Positions 54,973-64,000 of a stretch of DNA of 64,000 nt are shown here, piece after piece; the stretch's first letter is position 1, and every line of letters starts with the position of its first letter. The notes beneath the pieces were generated by a model. The model had not been told where the DNA came from and did not search any database. It worked only from the letters and a program-made list of their open reading frames with translations. Position numbers and translations under genes: made by a program. The stretch comes from Odiellus spinosus. Taxonomy: Eukaryota; Arthropoda; Arachnida; Opiliones; Phalangiidae. Location of the stretch: positions 3,822,143 through 3,886,142 of the forward strand of contig OY987227.1 in the NCBI GenBank assembly GCA_963920705.1. The letters run 5' to 3'.

Positions 54973-55808
54973 AATTAGTATCATTTGATTTAATTAAATT
55001 AGTATAATTTGATTTAATTAAATTAGTATCATTTGATTTAATTAAATTAGTATCATTTGATTTAATTAAATTAGTATCATTTGATTTAATTAAATTAGTA
55101 TCATTTGATTTAATTAAATTAGTATCATTTGATTTAATTAAATTAGTATCATTTGATTTAATTAAATTAGTATCATTTGATTTAATTAAATTAGTATCAT
55201 TTGATTTAATTAAATTAGTATCATTTGATTTAATTAAATTAGTATCATTTGATTTAATTAAATTAGTATCATTTGATTTAATTAAATTAGTATCATTTGA
55301 TTTAATTAAATTAGTATCATTTGATTTAATTAAATTAGTATCATTTGATTTAATTAAATTAGTATCATTTGATTTAATTAAATTAGTATCATTTGATTTA
55401 ATTAAATTAGTATCATTTGATTTAATTAAATTAGTATCATTTGATTTAATTAAATTAGTATCATTTGATTAAATTAAATTAGTATCATTTGATTTAATTA
55501 AATTAGCATCATTTGATTTAATTAAATTAGTATCATTTGATTTAATTATTATTGTAGTATCATTTGATTAAATTATTGTAGTATCATTTGATTAAATTAA
55601 ATTATCGTAGTATCATTTAATTAGAAAAAAATTAAATTATCGTAGTATCATTTAATTAGAAAAAAATTAAATTATCGAAGTATCATTTAATTAGAAAAAA
55701 ATTAAATTATCGAAGTATCATTTAATTAGAAAAAAATTAAATTATCGAAGTATCATTTAATTAGAAAAAAATTAAATTATCGAAGTATCATTTAATTAGA
55801 AAAAAATT
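54973..55808 (+). repeat. Cassette 32 (type IV)
   Basis: About 23 A units with GTATAATTTG, GATTAAATT and GCATC; one D ending ATCATT (55538), one B, six C (55589-55808; 2 CGTAG + 4 CGAAG). Confidence 0.87.
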
Positions 55809-56818
55809 AATTAGTATCATTTGATTTAATTAAATTAGTATAATTTGATTTAATTAAATTAGTATCATTTGATTTAATTAAATTAGTATCATTTGATTTA
55901 ATTAAATTAGTATCATTTGATTTAATTAAATTAGTATCATTTGATTTAATTAAATTAGTATCATTTGATTTAATTAAATTAGTATCATTTGATTTAATTA
56001 AATTAGTATCATTTGATTTAATTAAATTAGTATCATTTGATTTAATTAAATTAGTATCATTTGATTTAATTAAATTAGTATCATTTGATTTAATTAAATT
56101 AGTATCATTTGATTTAATTAAATTAGTATCATTTGATTTAATTAAATTAGTATCATTTGATTTAATTAAATTAGTATCATTTGATTTAATTAAATTAGTA
56201 TCATTTGATTTAATTAAATTAGTATCATTTGATTTAATTAAATTAGTATCATTTGATTTAATTAAATTAGTATCATTTGATTTAATTAAATTAGTATCAT
56301 TTGATTTAATTAAATTAGTATCATTTGATTTAATTAAATTAGTATCATTTGATTTAATTAAATTAGTATCATTTGATTTAATTAAATTAGTATCATTTGA
56401 TTTAATTAAATTAGTATCATTTGATTTAATTAAATTAGTATCATTTGATTTAATTAAATTAGTATCATTTGATTAAATTAAATTAGTATCATTTGATTTA
56501 ATTAAATTAGCATCATTTGATTTAATTAAATTAGTATCATTTGATTTAATTAAATTAGTATCATTTGATTTAATTAAATTAGTATCATTTGATTTAATTA
56601 TTATTGTAGTATTATTTGATTAAATTAAATTATTGTAGTATCATTTGATTAAATTAAATTATTGTAGTATCATTTGATTAAATTATTGTAGTATCATTTG
56701 ATTAAATTATTGTAGTATCATTTGATTAAATTATTGTAGTATCATTTGATTAAATTATTGTAGTATCATTTGATTAAATTATTGTAGTATCATTTGATTA
56801 AATTATTGTAGTATCATT
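55809..56818 (+). repeat. Cassette 33 (type V, no C block)
   Basis: About 32 A units with GTATAATTTG, GATTAAATT and GCATC; one D (56590), two B', six B (56675-56818), then directly A at 56819 with no C. Confidence 0.87.
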
Positions 56819-57412
56819 TGATTTAATTAAATTAGTATCATTTGATTTAATTAAATTAGTATCATTTGATTTAATTAAATTAGTATCATTTGATTTAATT
56901 AAATTAGTATCATTTGATTTAATTATTATTGTAGTATTATTTGATTAAATTAAATTATTGTAGTATCATTTGATTAAATTAAATTATTGTAGTATCATTT
57001 GATTAAAGTATTGTAGTATCATTTGATTAAATTATTGTAGTATCATTTGATTAAATTATTGTAGTATCATTTGATTAAATTATTGTAGTATCATTTGATT
57101 AAATTATTGTAGTATCATTTGATTAAATTATTGTAGTATCATTTGATTAAATTATTGTAGTATCATTTGATTAAATTATTGTAGTATCATTTGATTAAAT
57201 TATTGTAGTATCATTTGATTAAATTATTGTAGTATCATTTGATTAAATTATTGTAGTATCATTTGATTAAATTAAATTATCGTAGTATCATTTAATTAGA
57301 AAAAAATTAAATTATCGTAGTATCATTTAATTAGAAAAAAATTAAATTATCGAAGTATCATTTAATTAGAAAAAAATTAAATTATCGAAGTATCATTTAA
57401 TTAGAAAAAAAT
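56819..57412 (+). repeat. Cassette 34 (type V, four-unit A array)
   Basis: Only four A units, one D (56915), two B', 11 B with AAAGTATTG in the first, four C (57264-57412). The shortest A array followed by a full D-B-C tail. Confidence 0.87.
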
Positions 57413-58471
57413 TAATTAGTATAATTTGATTTAATTAAATTAGTATCATTTGATTTAATTAAATTAGTATCATTTGATTTAATTAAATTAGTATCATTTG
57501 ATTTAATTAAATTAGTATCATTTGATTTAATTAAATTAGTATCATTTGATTTAATTAAATTAGTATCATTTGATTTAATTAAATTAGTATCATTTGATTT
57601 AATTAAATTAGTATCATTTGATTTAATTAAATTAGTATCATTTGATTTAATTAAATTAGTATCATTTGATTTAATTAAATTAGTATCATTTGATTTAATT
57701 AAATTAGTATCATTTGATTTAATTAAATTAGTATCATTTGATTTAATTAAATTAGTATCATTTGATTTAATTAAATTAGTATCATTTGATTTAATTAAAT
57801 TAGTATCATTTGATTTAATTAAATTAGTATCATTTGATTTAATTAAATTAGTATCATTTGATTTAATTAAATTAGTATCATTTGATTTAATTAAATTAGT
57901 ATCATTTGATTTAATTAAATTAGTATCATTTGATTTAATTAAATTAGTATCATTTGATTTAATTAAATTAGTATCATTTGATTTAATTAAATTAGTATCA
58001 TTTGATTTAATTAAATTAGTATCATTTGATTTAATTAAATTAGTATCATTTGATTTAATTAAATTAGTATCATTTGATTAAATTAAATTAGTATCATTTG
58101 ATTTAATTAAATTAGCATCATTTGATTTAATTAAATTAGTATCATTTGATTTAATTAAATTAGTATCATTTGATTTAATTATTATTGTAGTATTATTTGA
58201 TTAAATTAAATTATTGTAGTATCATTTGATTAAATAAAATTATTGTAGTATCATTTGATTAAATTATTGTAGTATCATTTGATTAAATTATTGTAGTATC
58301 ATTTGATTAAATTATTGTAGTATCATTTGATTAAATTATTGTAGTATCATTTGATTAAATTATTGTAGTATCATTTGATTAAATTATTGTAGTATCATTT
58401 GATTAAATTATTGTAGTATCATTTGATTAAATTATTGTAGTATCATTTGATTAAATTATTGTAGTATCATT
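57413..58471 (+). repeat. Cassette 35 (type V, no C block)
   Basis: About 31 A units (GTATAATTTG already in the first), GATTAAATT and GCATC near the end, one D (58171), two B' (second with AAATAAAATT), nine B, then directly A through CATTTAATTAAATT. Confidence 0.87.
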
Positions 58472-59018
58472 TAATTAAATTAAATTAGTATCATTTGATT
58501 TAATTAAATTAGTATCATTTGATTTAATTAAATTAGTATCATTTGATTTAATTAAATTAGTATCATTTGATTTAATTAAATTTGTATCATTTGATTTAAT
58601 TAAATTAGCATCATTTGATTTAATTAAATTAGTATCATTTGATTTAATTAAAATAGTATCATTTGATTTAATTAAATTAGTATCATTTGATTTAATTAAA
58701 TTAGTATCATTTGATTTAATTATTATTGTAGTATTATTTGATTAAATTAAATTATTGTAGTATCATTTGATTAAATTAAATTATTGTAGTATCATTTGAT
58801 TAAATTATTGTAGTATCATTTGATTAAATTATTGTAGTATCATTTGATTAAATTATTGTAGTATCATTTGATTAAATTAAATTATCGTAGTATCATTTAA
58901 TTAGAAAAAAATTAAATTATCGTAGTATCATTTAATTAGAAAAAAATTAAATTATCGAAGTATCATTTAATTAGAAAAAATTTAAATTATCGAAGTATCA
59001 TTTAATTAGAAAAAAATT
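58472..59018 (+). repeat. Cassette 36 (type V)
   Basis: 10 A units with TTTGTATC, GCATC and AAAATAGTATC, one D (58712), two B', three B, four C (58869-59018; the third spacer reads AAAAAATTTAAATT). Confidence 0.87.
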
Positions 59019-60260
59019 AATTAGTATCATTTGATTTAATTAAATTAGTATCATTTGATTTAATTAAATTAGTATCATTTGATTTAATTAAATTAGTATC
59101 ATTTGATTTAATTAAATTAGTATCATTTGATTTAATTAAATTAGTATCATTTGATTTAATTAAATTAGTATCATTTGATTTAATTAAATTAGTATCATTT
59201 GATTTAATTAAATTAGTATCATTTGATTTAATTAAATTAGTATCATTTGATTTAATTAAATTAGTATCATTTGATTTAATTAAATTAGTATCATTTGATT
59301 TAATTAAATTAGTATCATTTGATTTAATTAAATTAGTATCATTTGATTTAATTAAATTAGTATCATATGATTTAATTAAATTAGTATCATTTGATTTAAT
59401 TAAATTAGTATCATTTGATTTAATTAAATTAGTATCATTTGATTTAATTAAATTAGTATCATTTGATTTAATTAAATTAGTATCATTTGATTTAATTAAA
59501 TTAGTATCATTTGATTTAATTAAATTAGTATCATTTGATTTAATTAAATTAGTATCATTTGATTAAATTAAATTAGTATCATTTGATTTAATTAAATTAG
59601 CATCATTTGATTTAATTAAATTAGCATCATTTGATTTAATTAAATTAGTATCATTTGATTTAATTAAATTAGTATCATTTGATTTAATTAAATTAGTATC
59701 ATTTGATTTAATTAAATTAGTATCATTTGATTTAATTATTATTGTAGTATTATTTGATTAAATTAAATTATTGTAGTATCATTTGATTAAATTAAATTAT
59801 TGTAGTATCATTTGATTAAATTATTGTAGTATCATTTGATTAAATTATTGTAGTATCATTTGATTAAATTATTGTAGTATCATTTGATTAAATTATTGTA
59901 GTATCATTTGATTAAATTATTGTAGTATCATTTGATTAAATTATTGTAGTATCATTTGATTAAATTATTGTAGTATCATTTGATTAAATTATTGTAGTAT
60001 CATTTGATTAAATTATTGTAGTATCATTTGATTAAATTATTGTAGTATCATTTGATTAAATTATTGTAGTATCATTTGATTAAATTAAATTATCGTAGTA
60101 TCATTTGATTAGAAAAAAATTAAATTATCGTAGTATCATTTAATTAGAAAAAAATTAAATTATCGAAGTATCATTTAATTAGAAAAAAATTAAATTATCG
60201 AAGTATCATTTAATTAGAAAAAAATTAAATTATCGAAGTATCATTTAATTAGAAAAAAAT
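59019..60260 (+). repeat. Cassette 37 (type V)
   Basis: About 29 A units with CATATGATT (59364), GATTAAATT and two GCATC; one D (59728), two B', 11 B, five C (60077-60260), the first with CATTTGATTAGAAAA, a B-like G inside a C unit. Confidence 0.87.
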
Positions 60261-60314
60261 TAATTAGTATCATTTGATTTAATTAAATTAGTATCATTTA
60301 ATTAGAAAAAAATT
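60261..60314 (+). repeat. Mini-cassette: A units plus a C-type tail
   Basis: About 54 bp holding an A unit and a hybrid of A (ATTAGTATCATTT) with a C ending (AATTAGAAAAAAATTAATTAG). It has no D or B, and no CGTAG or CGAAG. It is inserted between two full cassettes and is the smallest A-to-C exchange product seen. Confidence 0.85.
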
Positions 60315-61444
60315 AATTAGTATCATTTGATTTAATTAAATTAGTATCATTTGATTTAATTAAATTAGTATCATTTGATTTAATTAAATTAGTATCATTT
60401 GATTTAATTAAATTAGTATCATTTGATTTAATTAAATTAGTATCATTTGATTTAATTAAATTAGTATCATTTGATTTAATTAAATTAGTATCATTTGATT
60501 TAATTAAATTAGTATCATTTGATTTAATTAAATTAGTATCATTTGATTTAATTAAATTAGTATCATTTGATTTAATTAAATTAGTATCATTTGATTTAAT
60601 TAAATTAGTATCATTTGATTTAATTAAATTAGTATCATTTGATTTAATTAAATTAGTATCATTTGATTTAATTAAATTAGTATCATTTGATTTAATTAAA
60701 TTAGTATCATTTGATTTAATTAAATTAGTATCATTTGATTTAATTAAATTAGTATCATTTGATTTAATTAAATTAGTATCATTTGATTTAATTAAATTAG
60801 TATCATTTGATTTAATTAAATTAGTATCATTTGATTTAATTAAATTAGTATCATTTGATTTAATTAAATTAGTATCATTTGATTTAATTAAATTAGTATC
60901 ATTTGATTTAATTAAATTAGTATCATTTGATTTAATTAAATTAGTATCATTTGATTTAATTAAATTAGTATCATTTGATTAAATTAAATTAGTATCATTT
61001 GATTTAATTAAATTAGCATCATTTGATTTAATTAAATTAGTATCATTTGATTTAATTAAATTAGCATCATTTGATTTAATTAAATTAGTATCATTTGATT
61101 TAATTAAATTAGTATCATTTGATTTAATTAAATTAGTATCATTTGATTTAATTATTATTGTAGTATTATTTGATTAAATTAAATTATTGTAGTATCATTT
61201 GATTAAATAAAATTATTGTAGTATCATTTGATTAAATTATTGTAGTATCATTTGATTAAATTATTGTAGTATCATTTGATTAAATTATTGTAGTATCATT
61301 TGATTAAATTATTGTAGTATCATTTGATTAAATTATTGTAGTATCATTTGATTAAATTATTGTAGTATCATTTGATTAAATTATTGTAGTATCATTTGAT
61401 TAAATTATTGTAGTATCATTTGATTAAATTATTGTAGTATCATT
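60315..61444 (+). repeat. Cassette 38 (type V, no C block)
   Basis: About 34 A units with GATTAAATT and two GCATC, one D (61144), two B' (second with AAATAAAATT), nine B, then directly A. Counterpart of cassette 35. Confidence 0.87.
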
Positions 61445-62217
61445 TAATTAAATTAAATTAGTATCATTTGATTTAATTAAATTAGTATCATTTGATTTAA
61501 TTAAATTAGTATCATTTGATTTAATTAAATTAGTATCATTTGATTTAATTAAATTTGTATCATTTGATTTAATTAAATTAGCATCATTTGATTTAATTAA
61601 ATTAGTATCATTTGATTTAATTAAAATAGTATCATTTGATTTAATTAAATTAGTATCATTTGATTTAATTAAATTAGTATCATTTGATTTAATTATTATT
61701 GTAGTATTATTTGATTAAATTAAATTATTGTAGTATCATTTGATTAAATTAAATTATTGTAGTATCATTTGATTAAATTATTGTAGTATCATTTGATTAA
61801 ATTATTGTAGTATCATTTGATTAAATTATTGTAGTATCATTTGATTAAATTATTGTAGTATCATTTGATTAAATTATTGTAGTATCATTTGATTAAATTA
61901 TTGTAGTATCATTTGATTAAATTATTGTAGTATCATTTGATTAAATTATTGTAGTATCATTTGATTAAATTAAATTATCGTAGTATCATTTAATTAGAAA
62001 AAAATTAAATTATCGTAGTATCATTTAATTAGAAAAAAATTAAATTATCGAAGTATCATTTAATTAGAAAAAAATTAAATTATCGTAGTATCATTTAACT
62101 AGAAAAAAATTAAATTATCGTAGTATCATTTAATTAGAAAAAAATTAAATTATCGAAGTATCATTTAATTAGAAAAAAATTAAATTATCGAAGTATCATT
62201 TAATTAGAAAAAAATTA
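61445..62217 (+). repeat. Cassette 39 (type V, seven C)
   Basis: 10 A units with TTTGTATC, GCATC and AAAATAGTATC, one D (61685), two B', eight B, seven C (61962-62217) in the order CGTAG, CGTAG, CGAAG, CGTAG, CGTAG, CGAAG, CGAAG, with AACTAG in the fourth. Counterpart of cassette 36. Confidence 0.87.
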
Positions 62218-63375
62218 ATTAGTATCATTTGATTTAATTAAATTAGTATCATTTGATTTAATTAAATTAGTATCATTTGATTTAATTAAATTAGTATCAT
62301 TTGATTTAATTAAATTAGTATCATTTGATTTAATTAAATTAGTATCATTTGATTTAATTAAATTAGTATCATTTGATTTAATTAAATTAGTATCATTTGA
62401 TTTAATTAAATTAGTATCATTTGATTTAATTAAATTAGTATCATTTGATTTAATTAAATTAGTATCATTTGATTTAATTAAATTAGTATCATTTGATTTA
62501 ATTAAATTAGTATCATTTGATTTAATTAAATTAGTATCATTTGATTTAATTAAATTAGTATCATATGATTTAATTAAATTAGTATCATTTGATTTAATTA
62601 AATTAGTATCATTTGATTTAATTAAATTAGTATCATTTGATTTAATTAAATTAGTATCATTTGATTTAATTAAATTAGTATCATTTGATTTAATTAAATT
62701 AGTATCATTTGATTTAATTAAATTAGTATCATTTGATTTAATTAAATTAGTATCATTTGATTAAATTAAATTAGTATCATTTGATTTAATTAAATTAGCA
62801 TCATTTGATTTAATTAAATTAGCATCATTTGATTTAATTAAATTAGCATCATTTGATTTAATTAAATTAGTATCATTTGATTTAATTAAATTAGTATCAT
62901 TTGATTTAATTAAATTAGTATCATTTGATTTAATTATTATTGTAGTATTATTTGATTAAATTAAATTATTGTAGTATCATTTGATTAAATTAAATTATTG
63001 TAGTATCATTTGATTAAAGTATTGTAGTATCATTTGATTAAATTATTGTAGTATCATTTGATTAAATTATTGTAGTATCATTTGATTAAATTATTGTAGT
63101 ATCATTTGATTAAATTATTGTAGTATCATTTGATTAAATTATTGTAGTATCATTTGATTAAATTATTGTAGTATCATTTGATTAAATTATTGTAGTATCA
63201 TTTGATTAAATTATTGTAGTATCATTTGATTAAATTAAATTATCGTAGTATCATTTAATTAGAAAAAAATTAAATTATCGTAGTATCATTTAATTATAAA
63301 AAAATTAAATTATCGAAGTATCATTTAATTAGAAAAAAATTAAATTATCGAAGTATCATTTAATTAGAAAAAATT
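62218..63375 (+). repeat. Cassette 40 (type V)
   Basis: About 29 A units with CATATGATT (62562), GATTAAATT and three GCATC, one D (62926), two B', nine B with AAAGTATTG in the first, four C (63227-63375), the second with AATTATAAAA. Counterpart of cassette 37. Confidence 0.87.
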
Positions 63376-64000
63376 AATTAGTATCATTTGATTTAATTAA
63401 ATTAGTATCATTTGATTTAATTAAATTAGTATCATTTGATTTAATTAAATTAGTATCATTTGATTTAATTAAATTAGTATCATTTGATTTAATTAAATTA
63501 GTATCATTTGATTTAATTAAATTAGTATCATTTGATTTAATTAAATTAGTATCATTTGATTTAATTAAATTAGTATCATTTGATTTAATTAAATTATTAT
63601 CATTTGATTTAATTAAATTAGTTTCATTTGATTTAATTAAATTAGTATCATTTGATTTAATTAAATTAGTATCATTTGATTTAATTAAATTAGTATCATT
63701 TGATTTAATTAAATTAGTATCATTTGATTTAATTAAATTAGTATCATTTGATTTAATTAAATTAGTATCATTTGATTTAATTAAATTAGTATCATTTGAT
63801 TTAATTAAATTAGTATCATTTGATTTAATTAAATTAGTATCATTTGATTTAATTAAATTAGTATCATTTGATGTAATTAAATTAGTATCATTTGATTTAA
63901 TTAAATTAGTATCATTTGATTTAATTAAATTATTGTAGTATTATTTGATTAAATTAAATTATTGTAGTATCATTTGATTAAATTAAATTATTGTAGTATC
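63376..64000 (+). repeat. Cassette 41 (right end cut by window)
   Basis: About 22 A units with TTATTATC, GTTTCATTTG and GATGTAATT; a D-like unit with an A-type start (63917-63945, AATTAAATTATTGTAGTATTATT by parts), one B' and part of another. The array continues past 64000. Confidence 0.85.

Larger units (their letters stand above)
57413..60260 (+). repeat. Module of cassettes 35-37 (about 3 kb period), first copy
   Basis: Cassettes 35, 36 and 37 match 38, 39 and 40. Shared markers: AAATAAAATTATTG in the second B' (58231/61204), a B-to-A fusion through CATTTAATTAAATT (58472/61445), TTTGTATC and GCATC in a 10-unit A array, AAAATAGTATC (58650/61623), CATATGATT (59364/62562). The offset is 2973 bp, rising to 3093 and 3198 through added monomers. 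Confidence 0.88.
60315..63375 (+). repeat. Module of cassettes 38-40 (about 3 kb period), second copy
   Basis: Counterpart of 57413-60260. It has five more B units and a seven-unit C block in cassette 39, and three GCATC units in cassette 40 against two in cassette 37. Cassette 40 also shares AAAGTATTG in its first B unit (about 63016) with cassette 34 (about 57006), which hints at a third, older copy ending near 57412. Confidence 0.85.
1..64000. repeat. AT-rich higher-order satellite array filling the window
   Basis: Every stretch of the window can be assigned to one of four related monomer families (A 24 bp, D 27 bp, B 24 bp or 29 bp, C 35 bp) in one orientation. Composition per unit is 3 G/C of 24 in A, 4 of 24 in B and 5 of 35 in C. 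The families alternate in a fixed order to give cassettes, and cassettes are duplicated in blocks of about 3, 5.4 and 22.6 kb. No interval over 300 bases lacks satellite repeats and none carries a gene. Such layering is typical of eukaryotic satellites evolving by unequal exchange. The host and chromosomal position cannot be read from the sequence. A long-read assembly artefact could alter copy numbers but would not create the families. Confidence 0.97.

Noticed and set aside
1-64000. CRISPR array
   Set aside because: Short regular direct repeats are present, but there are no unique spacers; the whole period repeats, and no cas gene is near.
1-64000. Telomere repeat array
   Set aside because: The units lack the G-rich strand of known telomere repeats and are too long and too AT-rich.

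Overview
The whole 64 kb window is one uninterrupted, extremely AT-rich satellite array. GC is about 12 to 17% in every repeat family. I see no gene, RNA gene, transposon, CRISPR array or unique sequence, and every repeat lies head to tail in the same orientation. The array runs off both ends of the window. Its size and layered structure point to a eukaryotic nuclear satellite (pericentromeric, centromeric or subtelomeric heterochromatin) from a genome assembled with long reads. The sequence does not identify the species.

Four related monomer families build it. A (24 bp) is TGATTTAATTAA followed by ATTAGTATCATT and makes up about two thirds of the DNA in the part I tallied. D (27 bp) resembles A with an ATTATTG segment. 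B (24 bp; a 29 bp form B' has an extra AAATT) contains TTATTGTAGTATC. C (35 bp) contains TTATCGTAGTATC or TTATCGAAGTATC plus an A7 tract. All share the core AGTATCATTT, except for D's ATTATT end and point variants. They occur in a fixed order, A(n)-D(1-2)-B'(0-3)-B(0-17)-C(0-7), giving cassettes of about 0.4 to 2 kb. I delimit more than 40 of them. Cassettes fall into types: (I) D-D-B'-B'-B6-C4; (II) D-B'3-B15-17-C4-7; (III) D-D with no B, then C4; (IV) one D ending ATCATT, usually one B, then C3-6; (V) single D-B'2-B(n), with or without C.

Above the cassette level there are larger duplications. Cassettes 7-10 (5583-9774) recur as 12-15 (10962-15144), about 5.3 to 5.6 kb apart. Cassettes 18-19 recur as the end of 22 plus 23, about 5.3 kb apart. 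About 19.4 kb (2384-21808, cassettes 3-21) is repeated at 24991-44394 with a spacing of 22.56 to 22.68 kb, and the left edge of the second copy is a visible break inside a C unit near 24990. At the right, about 2.9 kb (57413-60260) is repeated at 60315-63375. Cassettes are numbered 0-23 from the left; a prime (3' to 22') marks the second-copy counterpart; 24-41 follow.

From about 51.4 kb rightwards the cassette style changes to a single D, with no GTTTC variant in the B run and often long B runs. Short stop-free stretches encoding an eight-residue repeat exist in A arrays, but they follow from the 24 bp period and I do not consider them genes. The monomer, cassette and duplication coordinates were read by eye; block edges can be off by a few bases and unit counts by one.
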